From Chrysomallon squamiferum (taxonomy: Eukaryota; Mollusca; Gastropoda; Neomphalida; Peltospiridae): a stretch of DNA of 64,000 bases. Made by a program: the position numbers and the translations under genes. The DNA is taken from assembly GCA_012295275.1 (NCBI GenBank), contig CM022667.1:13069416-13133415 (forward strand). The letters are read 5' to 3'. The first letter of the stretch is position 1, and every line of letters begins with the position of its first letter. Of the stretch, positions 1 through 12,016 are shown in pieces. The notes beneath the pieces were generated by a model. It ran no database searches. It saw only the letters and a program-made list of their open reading frames with translations, and was not told the origin of the DNA.

Positions 1-1
1 C

Positions 2-835
2 TACACAACACAAAAGGCACACAAACCAGCAACAACAGCCACCACAACAACAGACCAATCCATACGGAAACTCATAAAAAAACAACCTGGCACGGAAACA
101 ACAAAACAAATACTGGACGTATTAAAAAAAGAAAACCCAGACGTGATGATTCAGAACATCACGATCTGGAAAAACGGCTACTGGGATGTGCTTCTGTCTG
201 CCACAACACAAGCAGAGCACATCCTATTCCACCAGAAACCATTCAAACTGTGGGCGTTCCAGACACACCCCACAAAATGCGCCCAGTGCCAGAGATGGGG
301 ACACAACGCAACAAAGTGCAGGTCGTTGCGGGGACACCCAACGTGCTTCAGGTGTGGGGACAAACACCCCAAGAAAACGCCCGACAACCCGTGCCGCCAA
401 CCCACCCAGTGCGCGAACTGCAACGGCCGTCACTACACACACAGCCACCTGTGCGCGGCCTATCGCAACGCACTGAAACACATGGAGGCCAAAAACACAC
501 ACACAACAACACCCCCTCACTCGTCAGCCATACACCCATACACACCAGCCTCCAGGACAAACACAAGACAAACACAAATAGGCTCCATCAACAACAAACA
601 CAGCCCAGTGACAACCAGGGTTGTCACTGGCCTATTCCTAGACGGAGCACTACAAACTCCCAACCCCAACCTAAATAACAGATCGGAGGCAGCGGTAAAA
701 AAAGCCACGATGGCGGCATGTCAAACCCTACAACACCACCTGGGAATACCGCTGGAACTAGACACTGTGCTCCCACACGCAAGCAACTACTACAAAAACA
801 TCACCAACACCGAAAACACTAAACAAATAAAATAA
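2..835 (+). CDS. LINE ORF1, gag-like CCHC zinc-knuckle protein (5' partial)
   Basis: The frame is open from the left edge of the window to the stop at 833-835, so the true start is upstream. An internal GTG/ATG pair lies at 143-148 but no evidence makes it the start. The protein is basic and Thr/Asn/His-rich, with consecutive zinc knuckles in its middle: CAQCQRWGHNATKC fits C-x2-C-x4-H-x4-C, followed by two related Cys/His clusters beginning CFRC and CANC. Such ORF1 proteins bind element RNA to form the ribonucleoprotein used in retrotransposition. ORF2 begins 63 bp downstream. No stop or frameshift is seen in the visible part, in contrast to ORF2. Confidence 0.85.
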   Translation, partial: YTTQKAHKPATTATTTTDQSIRKLIKKQPGTETTKQILDVLKKENPDVMIQNITIWKNGYWDVLLSATTQAEHILFHQKPFKLWAFQTHPTKCAQCQRWGHNATKCRSLRGHPTCFRCGDKHPKKTPDNPCRQPTQCANCNGRHYTHSHLCAAYRNALKHMEAKNTHTTTPPHSSAIHPYTPASRTNTRQTQIGSINNKHSPVTTRVVTGLFLDGALQTPNPNLNNRSEAAVKKATMAACQTLQHHLGIPLELDTVLPHASNYYKNITNTENTKQIK

Positions 836-898
836 ATACAGTCAAAATACACGCAACAGAACCAACCTCTAACACTACCAAACTCCTTGACATCACAC

Positions 899-3800
899 AT
901 GGGAGACAAACAAAACATTAAACACAAACAAGCCAAAGGCCTTAACATCCTACAGTGGAATGCCAAAGGCCTCAAATCAGGAGGCCATGGCGAAGAACTC
1001 AAACACTACATAACAAACTCTAATATACAGATAGACATAATATGCATACAAGAAACCTGGATCACCAACACACAAACACGAAAGAATCAACTCTTCCAAA
1101 ACTTTAACATTCCAGGTTTCTATGGTTTCTTCCACAACACCAACTGCACCACGAGAGGAGGAGTAGCGACATTTGTCAGAAATGAGCTCTCCTACTCACG
1201 TATCACACTCACGAATCACCACATCAACATAGAGACACTTGGAATATCAATACATGGCCAGGATGAAGACATTAACATATTTAACTATTACACCCACCCA
1301 GGCAAAAATCATTACAACATAACACTCGAACACTACACTAAAAGCATTCCCGCTAAATTTATCGACAACTCCATCGTACTAGGGGACTTCAACAGCAGAA
1401 ACCACCTATGGGGTTCCTCTAGTACAGGCAAACGGGATCATCGTCGAAAAATTTATGGAACTTAACAAACACATATGTCTGAACGATGGCACGCCAACCT
1501 TCCTATCAGACATATACAACACCTGGTCATGCATTGATATCTCAACAGTGTCTGAAACCATAGCCGCTAAATGCGAATGGACAGTTCTCAACAACCTCAA
1601 CAGCGATCACCTACCAATACTCATCTCATACAACACACAAAACAACTGGAAAGAGGTAACAATAAACAAACACAAATGGAACTTCACGAAAGCCAACTGG
1701 ACTGAATTTAAAAAACAATGTCTGGAAACAGATCCTAAACTCATTCGAAGCAATAATATCGACACTTTTAACCAAAATTTAACTGACAAAATAATTAGCA
1801 TTGCTTATAAAACTATTCCAATTTCTAATTATAAATACAAAAATAATTCAGTCCCTTGGTGGAGTGAAGAACTAAAACTCCTCACAAAGGCACGCAACAA
1901 ACATCGCAAAACATACCAAAAACATAACTCAGCAACCAACCTCGCAAACCTCAAAATCAGTAAACACAAAGTCTCACAAGCCGTGCTACATGCAAAAAGA
2001 GAATCGTGGAAAACCTTCTGCACATCTATCAACATCAACACATCTAGTAAGGAAATTTGGGCCAGAATCAAACGCATACAGGGCAAACCAATTAGCAAGA
2101 ACACACTACTCGTCCGCAACAAAAACCTCCATACAAACAAAGAGAAGGCCGCTGCTCTGGGAGATGTCTTTAAACACAACTCGAGTACAAACAACTTTCC
2201 CCCCAAATTTCGAAAAATTAAAAATAAATTAGAAACAGTCAACAAAATTCCACCTGACTCAAAAACCCCAGGAACAAAATATAATATTCCCTTCACACTC
2301 CCAGAAATGACAGCGGCCTTCTCCGACCGTAAAGGAACGGCCCCAGGGCCAGACAAATTCTCCTACCTATTCTTTCAAAACATGCCCACAGACATGCTAA
2401 ATCTATTTCTGGAACTCTATAACACTATCTGGAAGGAAGGATACCTTCCCCTCAAATGGAAGCATGCTGAAGTCTTCAGCCTTCCAAAACAGGGCAAGGA
2501 TCTTTCCAACCCCTCCAACTATCGTCCTATCTCACTAACGTCCTGTGTCTGCAAAACCATGGAGGATATGGTCAACAAACGCCTAACCCATTTTCTGGAA
2601 AAGAACCAACTCATTTCGGCCTTTCAAAGTGGTTTCCGAAAAAACCACTCCACAAGCGACCACATAACCAGATTACAATCTGAAATATCCGAGTCTTTGT
2701 TTACTGGACAAAAAGTGTTTGTTGACATAGAAAAAGCCTATGATATGGTCTGGAGACATGGTCTTCTAATTAAAGTCTACAACATGGGCATAAGAGGCCC
2801 TATGTTCGGCTTTTATAGAAGCGTTCTTGAAAAATAGATCCTTTACGGTCAATGTAAACGAAAACTTCTCAGACAGCTTGGATTTGGAGAATGGGATCCC
2901 CCAGGGTTCAGTTATCGCCCCTACTCTTTTTAGCATTTTTATTAATGACCTAGCACATAAACTAGCCACTAACTCGAAAACCGCAACTAAGCTTAGCATA
3001 GGATTATTTGCGGATAATACAGCCTTTTGGCGTGCTGGAAACTGTCTTAAACAAATCGAAACAGATCTGCAAAAAGACTTAAATAACTTACAAAATTGGG
3101 CGGAAACTTGGGGAGTCACCATCTCCCAATCCAAGACTGTCACCGTAACCTTTGGGAGAAAAGTCAACATTAAACACAATAAAATAAACCTACACTACAA
3201 CAACACAAAAATCCCACAAGTAAACGCAGTCAAATTCCTGGGAGTCACCTTCGACAGGTGCCTTAACTTTAAACAACACATCACCAACACAATCAACACA
3301 TGCACACAATACATGAACCTACTGAAAGTGCTTTCGAACGCCAAATGGGGAGCTGACAGGTCATCTCTCTTGATGGTGTTCGAAGCATTAATAGTGTCGA
3401 GACTCCAGTATGGATCCCAGGCGTTCAGCGGTGTGTCTGAATACCAACTAAAACGGCTAGACACCGTCTACAACAAGGCACTCAGAATTGTTGCAAGGGT
3501 ATTCCCAGGCACACCGACGGACAGTCTGTTTGTGGAACTAAACATGCTGCCGCTGCGAATCCGACGCAGCACACAGTGTCTCAAACACTGGTTCAAAATA
3601 AAAATTCTCATCCCCACCCATCCCATAAACACAATAATCCCAAACAACTTACCCTACATCAACGACAGAGAAGCATCACTCAACGACACACACAGGACAG
3701 CAAAAAGACTAAACCTACTGGACCTAGAACTTGAAAACAACCCGTCACCCTTAGAACCCCCATGGACAATGAAACAACTTGACATACCTCTAACGCTTAG

Positions 3801-4890
3801 ACAGGCAGTATTGACGACGGAACACGACCCATTTAAAAACGTAATTTTTAGAGCAGCACTAAGCGACAACTACTCGGACTTCGTACAAATATACACGGAC
3901 GGCTCCAAAGACCCTCTCACGGGAAGAACCGGCATGGCCTTTCATGTCAGGCCGGAACTACCCGACGTACCCTTCAACTACAAAGGTAGACTGACCAACA
4001 ACCTATCTGTCTTCACTACGGAACTAATAGCTATTCTCTCGGCACTTAAATGGGTCTTAACTCAAACTTACGTCAACAGCACAAAAAAGAAATACCTCAT
4101 ACTGACTGATTCCCTCAGCTCACTGCAAGCTCTGCACAAACTCAAATTCAGCAGCTCCCAGTACATTAGACAGATTATCGAAATCACAAACTATTCTGCG
4201 ACGGACGCGCCCGCTGACCTGTCAGAAAGCGTGCCCGTCGCAGACGTGCTTCACAACAGCTTGCTCTGATTAGCACGTTAATTTTTTTCCATTTCCATTT
4301 CCAATCACAAACTGTATCACCCACAGAGGACACAAGGTCACCTTCGAGTGGGTACCCGCCCACGTGGGTGTTACTGGAAACGAGCTGGCAGACAAAAACG
4401 CTAAATACTCGCTTGACGACGACACAATCGACTTTGACTCTAAATACAACGTGAACGAAATCATGACCATAGCGCACAATAAGCTGATAGAATCGTGGCA
4501 ACAAGACTGGGACAACAAGACTAGACTATGGCACTACATAATCAAACCAAAAGTCAACTCGCCCAGCCCACTCTCAGACAACAACAAAACAACTCAAACT
4601 TTAACCCGTCTCAGAGTGGGAGTGACCTTCGGACTAAACGACAGCAGACATAGACTCGACAACACCGTGAGTGACAAGTGCGACACATGCCATAAACTGG
4701 ACAACGTCAGACACTATATTTTTTACTGCATCAAATACGACAAGGACAGACAGAAACTAACCACAGCTTTAACAAACATCAAAGTCAGATTCACTCCAGC
4801 GGACATTTTCAACCCCCCCCCAAACACCTAAAAAAACAAGTAGACAACCTGATAATGCGGTTCGTGGAAGAAACAAAAGTGAGAATATAA
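899..4890 (+). pseudogene. LINE ORF2 relic: endonuclease, reverse transcriptase, RNase H
   Basis: Three blocks in different frames line up as one ORF2. The first (ATG at 899 to about 1430) is APE endonuclease, with ILQWNAKGL, IQETWI and LGDFNSRNHLWG. The second (about 1430-2820) finishes the endonuclease with the SDHLPI motif and starts the reverse transcriptase (NYRPISLTS, SGFRKNHSTSDH, VFVDIEKAYDMVW). The third (2827 on) has GIPQGSVIAPTLFSIFIND and then LFADNTAFW, where the usual FADD catalytic pair is FADN. RNase H follows (YTDGSKD, ELIAILSALKW, LTDSLSSL, then WVPAHVGVTGNELADKNAK after the insertion). A knuckle of the form C-x2-C-x8-H-x4-C lies near 4680-4730. A one-base change in the C-run at 4811-4819 would extend the frame to the stop at 4888-4890, matching a conserved-looking C-terminus. 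The protein cannot be made as it stands. Confidence 0.9.
4193..4302 (+). mobile_element. 110-bp retroposon (SINE-like) inserted in the LINE RNase H domain
   Basis: The RNase H reading frame is interrupted by 110 bp flanked by an 11-bp direct repeat AATCACAAACT at 4182-4192 and 4303-4313, a clean target-site duplication. The insert is GC-rich at its left end. On the right it has GCTCTGATTAGCACGTTAAT, then a T-run and a CCATTT-type repeat tail. The same right end occurs at 12715-12758. Short length, target-site duplication, shared 3' end and simple-repeat tail fit a SINE or 5'-truncated LINE copy. It encodes nothing recognisable. Confidence 0.8.
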
Positions 4891-5050
4891 ACACAATTTT
4901 ACAAAACACTACACAACATAAACACACCCGGGTCCAACCACAGAACCAACTGGCAACCTCCCCTCGACGTCTGAACTCCAAAAAGCAACAACAACGCGAC
5001 GCTAACAACAACAACAAGCAAAAAGATGCCCGACACGATGTCACAACGAG

Positions 5051-5084
5051 ATTTTTTTTTTTTTTTTTTTCAGTAGAAACCAAA

Positions 5085-5115
<31 letters not shown>

Positions 5116-6259
5116 GTAAATAAATAAATCTAAATAAATAAATAAGTAAATAAATAAATCTAAATAAATAAAACCCCTTAAACAGTCCCCAATGCATATA
5201 TATATGTATATGTGTGTGGGTGTGTGTATGTATGTGTATATATATATATATATATATATACCCACATATGTGTGCGTGTGTGTCTGCGTAGGGGTCTGTA
5301 TATATGTAGTTCTACTGCACCCTTTCGGCTGTTAATAAATAAAAACCACTCAAAGGTTTATTCCAAATTGCCCACTTCAAATGCACTTGCACCCTTCCCT
5401 TCCCATTCCTTTTCCCCCTTTTCCCTTCCCCTCTCCTGTCCCGGAACCCATCCCTGGCGATCCCAGAGATCGGATCCGTGATAGGCGTGCCCGAACCTTG
5501 AATTGGACGTGGGCACGTAAAAAGAGTTCTCCATACCATACCATATATATTCTTCTCCAGCAGTCTATATATCTGCCTGTCTCCCTGTTTGACTCTACGT
5601 ATGACTCTCTATCTGTGTATCTATCTATCTCTACCTATCTACCTATCTACCTACTTCCTTTTCTAACTACCAACCTACTTTCATATTTACCTACCTATTT
5701 GTCTAAGCAGATAGACTAAATTGTATCTACAGCGATTCACTGAAATTAAAATAGGTAGGTTAAACTTTATAACGATAGAGAGAAAAAAATTATCTAGAGA
5801 GACAGACACCTGTTTATATTACAGTCATTAATTCCTATACAAAATGTCTAACGTAAAGCACGAATGAAAATTGCTTCCAGGACCGATGACGTCATCCAGA
5901 CAGCTTGGTTAGGTTGGATTAACCTCGCTTTTCATTAATACAACATAACAGTTATCACTGGATGATTGAAGGCGTTGTTACCCTTGTTTAACGTTTTAAA
6001 TGAAATAAATAAATTATTGCTCCAGTTTAATAACAATGGGTATTTACAGTAATTCTGAAACTATGCAAATAAAGCATCAACAACAGCACATTTACCGTTA
6101 AGCTTCATTTAAATGATTTTCTTTTTCTGTTTTCTAATTAATGAAAAAACGGTTAGGTTAAATACACCTATTTTCATTTCGAGGCCTTTGAAGATTATAT
6201 AACGGAACTACGATATTGTTAACTGTTAGGTATAGGAACTACGTAAATGTTAACTGTTT

Positions 6260-6311
<52 letters not shown>

Positions 6312-6319
6312 TGAGAGAG

Positions 6320-6396
<77 letters not shown>

Positions 6397-6926
6397 AAGA
6401 GAGAGAAAGAGAAAGAGAAAGCGTTAATAAGAAAAAATCAGACAAACTGATATATTCCTTATTAGGTAAAAAATTTAAATGTAGGACAGAAAAAGTAACA
6501 AGGATATGTTTATATATTTTTATTAACTTCCAGGAAATGTTCTGTTCGTCGACACCATTAATCGTAATCACATTGTTAACATAGAAACTAAAATACATTG
6601 TAACATGAAAATTATAAAACAGAAAAGTTTCAATTTTGAATTTCATAAAGTTTAACAAACTTTGCAAAAAATGCTAGTGCTGTCAGTTTAATCTATTTTG
6701 TATTTGGAACTTTAACGTATAAATATTAACGTGTTTAAATCTTTCTGAAACTTTCGTTTTCTGTACTGAACAAAACAGTTCTATGTATTTTTCACTTGTA
6801 CTTTCGGTGTATGTAGTTACGTAGTTATAAAGGGATCATTAATTTTAAAGTTTTTCGTGACTTAGAAGAAAACATTAATTTTAACAATGTTAACATTTTC
6901 ACAGTTGATCTTGTTAAAAAAAATCA
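5051..6926. other. Gene-free spacer with simple repeats and possible retroposon 3' end
   Basis: No exon is recognised. A T-run (5051-5070) is followed by (AAAT)n with AAGT/ATCT interruptions (5084-5171), (AT/GT)n near 5197-5285, and a pyrimidine-rich stretch. GC-richer sequence at about 5320-5545 ends with GTGGGCACGTAAAAAGAG, which resembles the 3' end of a non-LTR element but could not be assigned. Degenerate CTAT repeats cover 5620-5710. A compound (GT)n(GA)n tract spans about 6266-6393. Confidence 0.6.
6266..6393. repeat. Compound (GT)n-(GA)n microsatellite
   Basis: About 45 bp of GT dinucleotides pass directly into about 80 bp of nearly perfect GA dinucleotides. Confidence 0.95.
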
Positions 6927-7328
6927 TTACTGGATTTTTTCACATATATATCCGTTGCTACTCCATTTCGTTTTATCATCCCAAATACCATCGAACTGAA
7001 CTACTATATAGTCACCGACAAATGGTGGGTGTCCTACCCAGTTAGCGAAAGTGACGTGGTTACCATTCACCCAGACAAAATCATCATCATGAACTTCATC
7101 AGTCAAACCAATGCTGTAAACATCGGAATCTGAATATTGATCTGAAATAATATTATAGACCGATAGATCATAGACAGTACACCAACAGTCAAGAAGAAAG
7201 ACAGATGGACATAAAGACAAGCAGAATATCAAACAGATCCGCAGACAGAAAGATATACACGCAGATGAGACAGTCAGAGATTAATTTCGTTACAGGTAAG
7301 TTTTATTATTTGTGAAATACTGATAATC

Positions 7329-7367
<39 letters not shown>

Positions 7368-7379
7368 AATAATAATAAC

Positions 7380-7428
<49 letters not shown>

Positions 7429-8500
7429 TAATATAAATTATAATTAAAAAATTTGTAAATAGGTGTATGCAAATATGAATGAAAGCTTTGATTAATTAGT
7501 TATATAAGTTAGTTTGTTCTGGACACTATTTCTAAATTAATGCTATTCAAATGAGCAGCAATCAATGGACGTTTATTTATTAACATAATTTAAATTGTAT
7601 CCTTCGTAATCAGTGATGTAGATAAAACTGTAAATCTAATTATCTTCGTGTTCATTGATGCAGATAAAATTGTAAGTCTAATTAGCTTCGTGTTTACCGA
7701 TGTAGTTAAAACTGTAAACGTAATTATCTTCGTGTGTATTGATGTAATTAAAACTTGTAATTACCACTGTGTTCACTGAAGTAGTTAGTGACAGCGTCGT
7801 TTTTCTGTTTTGTATCGAGGACAATGAGTCTGGCTGCTGTTTGGATACAGGCATCTCTAGCATCACGCCACCTCATCTTTTCGACAAATACCTTGAAGCA
7901 AATTCTCGGTTCCTGAATCCAGACAAACCCCTCTTCTTGTGGACAGTTAGCTTGAACAGAAAGTTAGTTTGAGTTTAACGACTCTATCAAACGTTAGTGC
8001 AGATTTAACGATTCTTTTGCTAGATGCTACAGTGATTTTTTTCTTATATTTTTTTATTTATTATTTTTAATTCTGTTATCAGGAGCAAAGGATCAAAAAT
8101 TTGTGTGTGGGCTTTGCTTCATAGCATTGATTAGCGTTCTTAATCAGCAGTAAGATGACAATAGTTTTTGTCTTACAACACGCTTTTCGTTTCTGTGAGG
8201 TGTCAGCAGTACGTTAAATTACTGATATAACTTCTATATGTTATTTAATTCCACGTATTGATAATATTTAATAATAATAAAATAAAATAAAATAAAATAA
8301 AATAAAATACGTGAATTACATAAAATGCCTATCTAAAATATATTCTAATATAACATTCTCGTTGTGATTTCAACACTAAAACTGAAAACATTTCTAACTG
8401 CCACCTTGTTTTTGTTTGTTTAATTTTTTTTTCTCACGAAAACCTAGCCAGGTGATGCTCATCAGCTAAATAAAACAATTCATTTTAACAGAAGTGTTCA

Positions 8501-8569
<69 letters not shown>

Positions 8570-9217
8570 CGAAATAAAATTAAATACAAAACATATATAT
8601 ATATATATATAAATCACATTAAAAATCTTAAGTTTATGCTCACAGAAATTAATTTTATTTACCTGAAAAATCTGTCGGTGTTGAATAATATCGTGATCCG
8701 GTTGAACTAACAGAGTTATCGTTCTTCGTATCAATATAGTCGACAGAATAGAAATGGCAGGTCAAATTAAAACTGTTGTAAGAAAACGACTTGCAGAACG
8801 CGTTCTTAGAGCACTCCATCCCACATATCACTTTGCTTCTGACGTCATTCATAGCAGCGATGACGTTATCAGTGACTATGACGTCATCGAAAGATTTGCG
8901 TCGAATCCAAATGAACTCGCTGATATTGGTGCTGGAACTGGTTAACAAATAAATAACAAATGTAAGAACAACAACAGCAGTAATAATAATAATAATAATG
9001 ATAATAATCCAACAAAAATAACAACAAAAAAACCCCAAACTCATCTATTCATACATACATACATACATTCAAAATCACATACATACTTTCATCCATATAT
9101 ACCAGTCATTATATACATCCATCCATCCATTCATATGTACTTAAATATAATTATAAATACATACCTGGTTTTAAGGTGAAGAGATAAAACAATTAGTGTA
9201 AATGTTGTATACTTCAT
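6927..9217 (-). CDS. Gene A: secreted PAN/apple-C-type lectin protein, 4 exons, 242 aa
   Basis: Exons in transcript order: about 9165-9217 (53 nt), 8663-8937, 7765-7950, 6927-7141. The sum is 729 nt, an exact 243 codons with the TAA at 6927-6929. All introns are GT-AG, in phases 2, 1, 1. Exon 1 encodes a hydrophobic signal peptide starting MKYTTFTLIVLSL. Exon 2 is a PAN/apple domain (FIWIRRKSFDDVIVTDNVI, then CGMECSKNAFCKSFSYNSF and a fourth Cys). Exon 3 is the CTLD N-half (CPQEEGFVWIQEPRICFKVF, RDACIQTAARLIVLDT). Exon 4 is the C-half (YSIGLTDEV, FVWVNGNHVTFANW, GYICEK). The usual NC and WND-C cysteines are replaced (GDYIVV and WDDKTKW), so the inner disulfide is lost while the outer Cys in YICEK remains. 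The intron between exons 3 and 4 holds (CAA)n/(AAT)n at 7330-7430, and the intron between exons 2 and 3 holds (AAT)n at 8504-8568. Probably secreted; the ligand is unknown. Confidence 0.82.
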
Positions 9218-9275
9218 AATCGAACGTAAATTATTTTTCTTGATATCGCCAGTTGTCCTGTTTAATATTTAATAT

Positions 9276-9340
<65 letters not shown>

Positions 9341-9499
9341 AACAACAACGACAACAAAAACAAAACGTACAGCAACTGAACACAAACAGCAAACGAAAGA
9401 ACAATAATTGTCATAAATACGACCAGAATGACGACGACGAACACCACCACCACCACCACCACCACCATCAACAACAACAACAGTAACAGTAACAATAAC

Positions 9500-9537
<38 letters not shown>

Positions 9538-10563
9538 GAAGAAGAAGAAGAAGAAGAAGAAGAAACAAATTGAAAAAAAAAGAACACTGTTATAATTATA
9601 AAGATAAAGGCTAGAAAAAAAAGAAAAAAAAAAAAAAAAAAAAAACCGAACAATCATAATAATAATAAACAACAATGTGAAGAATATTAATTATTTAAAT
9701 AGAATAACCAAATGATAAATAAATAAATAAATAAATAATCAAAATAAACAAACAAATGATAAATAAATAAATAATCAAAATAAACAAACAAATGATAAAT
9801 AAATAAATAAACACAAATTAACAAACAAGCAAACAGAAGCAACAACAACAACGACAACGCCAGTTTAAAAGAAATGATAGTAAAAATCCATCCTCGATAC
9901 GATTACTAAAAAACTGGTCTTCTTGTACCCACGTAACTGTAACGCACTGACTGTTTATAAACTCACAAACGCATATTAAACATTTTTTTTTTTTTTTTAT
10001 GACAAAGAATTTTCTTTTTGTAAGAGCTGGCATCCTGAAATACTCCTTACGTGATCAAGTACTTTCCATGCTTGTATTGTGTACATTCATACACACTTCT
10101 TTGTTGCATGGTTGTTAGTTGTTTTGTTTGTTGGTGTTGTTTTCTTTTGGTTTATGTTTTAAAAGTTAGCTTTAGTGTCTGTAACGGAAATTATTCATCT
10201 CGGTGATAGTGGCGATTGATAACGGTGTAGACACAGGTATGAAATGTGATGTCATTAACTAAAATGTTTTCTTTCTGCGTCTGTGCTGTGTTTGCCTCTG
10301 GGAAACGTATTGATCTTGCCAAAGGAAAGGTGTGATGAATATAGAATGTATTTGTACTTTGTTGTTTGTTTTCTATCTTTTTTTTTTTTTCTTTATTTCT
10401 TTTACCTTCCTGTCTTCTTTATTCATTTCATTTGTTTGTTTGTTTAATTATTTACCATCATCATCATCTTCATTATTGTTATTTTTCTTCTTCTTCTTCT
10501 TCTTCTTATAATCATCATCATCATCATCATTATTATTATTATTATTATTATCGTCATAATCAC

Positions 10564-10596
<33 letters not shown>

Positions 10597-10782
10597 CATC
10601 ATTTACTTCTACTACTATTACAACTATTGCTGTTTATTCATTTTTATCTATACAGATATATAAGCTCTATAATCGTCACAATTGTTGTACTCTGAGAACA
10701 AGTCAGTTATGAAATACAGATATCCAAGGAGTACAGAGGACTTATTGGCGACAATACAGAAAGAGTGAAAGATTAGATAGGC

Positions 10783-10830
<48 letters not shown>

Positions 10831-11224
10831 GACACACACACACCTAAACACACCATCAGTAAAACTGGTTCACATAGTGCTATGTATAACTCCAACTTTA
10901 AAAAGTATTTGATTACTATGTAAGATAAGTTAAATCTTGAGTATGGAGCCTATTTTGGAAAATTAGTTTTTTTTTGAGTAAAATAGATTTTATTGATTTG
11001 TTCGTATTCTACGATTTGTTGAGCATAACGAACGTGTCAGTCGGTTGTATAAGATTTTACATTATTCTGTAATACAGATAAAACTACATTATGAAAATAA
11101 TTCTGACCTAGTGGAGTTTATAAATAAGGTCATTTCATTTTTTTTTATCACTGATTACGATAGGTACGCCTGACGTCTTAACATGTAAGCTCGTTATATT
11201 ACGTTTTATAGAGATATGCATTGA

Positions 11225-11520
11225 TTTTTCACAAATATGCGGTTTAACGTCTGTACCAGTCAGAAAGCATAGAGTTCAGTATGTAACTGTGACGTCATAT
11301 CAAAGTTTTTTCACAAATATATAACACTGAGTTTTAATAATTGACGTCATAATATCGATTTTTCACAGATATTTGACATTTGGCTTTCATAAGTGACGTC
11401 ATTCCATTGACACTGTTTTTCACAATTAGCACAACTCAGTTTTCCGCCGAGCTTTCGCGACTGGCTTCTTCTTCCAGTTTGAGAAATCAACTGTTTTTCA
11501 CAAATAAACTCTCCTTATGT
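11225..11520 (-). pseudogene. Tandem relics of the CTLD C-terminal exon
   Basis: On the minus strand, several short blocks end in the ICEK signature of the final CTLD exon (near 11230, 11308, 11358 and 11497). The clearest, at about 11353-11403, reads WNDVTYESQMSNICEK with the canonical WND motif. The neighbouring block reads YDVNY, a stop, then NSVLYICEK. The blocks repeat a TGACGTCA-to-TTTTTCACAAATAT pattern on the + strand with units of roughly 52-82 bp. There is no open frame through the array and no upstream CTLD half, so these are non-functional fragments. Confidence 0.6.
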
Positions 11521-11901
11521 GTCAATGAAGAAATGATTGAATTTAAACCAAAACAGATTCAGATGAACAGTATCTTAAATAATCTTAATCTAGACTCACT
11601 AGGATAAGCAATGTAACTGTAAAATCAATCAGGTTTGTTCTAACAGAAGATAACAACGGAACTAAAATTTGGAGCAGCACATCGAATGCCTTTCATCATT
11701 TTCTGTTTTTTTTTTTTTTTTTACTTTACTGCTTAAACGATTTATTACTGAATCTGGCAAGTTTGCATTTCTGCGTAAATCCATTTTATAACCATCAATC
11801 TGCTCTAGAACAGCGTTAGTAAATATTCATATTATTTCAAAAACATTATTATCACAGAAACTGATTTCATAAACAGCTTTTAGCGGTTGGTTTTTTTCTA
11901 A

Positions 11902-12016
11902 GGGTTGTCTCGATGGCCGAACGGTAAAAACGTCCGACGTATGAGTGCAGTGCCTTCGAGTCCAGTCACAGAGTGACACACCTGGATGTGGATGTGGATG
12001 TGGATGTGGATGTGGA
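11902..12016 (+). mobile_element. tRNA-derived SINE fragment with (GGATGT)n tail
   Basis: TGGCCGAACGG at 11914-11924 matches an RNA polymerase III A box, and CCTTCGAGTCC at 11953-11963 is one or two changes from a B box. Their spacing is like that in tRNA. A GTGGAT/GGATGT hexamer repeat (about 11982-12016) follows directly, as a simple-repeat tail would. Acceptor-stem pairing is not evident, so this is a tRNA-derived retroposon, not a working tRNA gene. Boundaries are approximate. Confidence 0.6.

Larger units (their letters stand above)
1..5050 (+). mobile_element. Degenerate RNase H-bearing non-LTR retrotransposon (LINE), 5' end outside window
   Basis: The order is CCHC gag-like ORF1, then ORF2 with APE endonuclease, reverse transcriptase, RNase H and a C-terminal CCHC knuckle, then a short 3' region. 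This is the layout of the I/Nimb/LOA/R1-like group of LINEs; the exact clade cannot be assigned by eye. The copy is dead: ORF2 has frameshifts near 1430 and 2820, a 110-bp insertion at 4193-4302, a likely indel in the C-run at 4811-4819, and a substituted catalytic aspartate. The 3' end is approximate. Recognisable sequence ends near 5050, followed by a T-run and an (AAAT)n tract that may be the tail. Confidence 0.9.

Noticed and set aside
178-708. Several overlapping minus-strand and alternative + frames over ORF1
   Set aside because: Shadows of the CCHC-containing frame; composition is driven by CA-rich codons.
1829-2356. 175-codon minus-strand frame inside the LINE
   Set aside because: Shadow of the reverse transcriptase frame, with no homology of its own.
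4184-4504. Minus-strand frame across the LINE insertion
   Set aside because: It spans two unrelated elements and has no recognisable domain.
9262-9675. Poly-Leu/Ile/Val open frames on the minus strand
   Set aside because: Triplet-repeat translations (AAT, GAA, ACC).
11902-11980. Functional tRNA gene
   Set aside because: A and B boxes are present, but the acceptor stem does not pair and a SINE-like hexamer tail follows.
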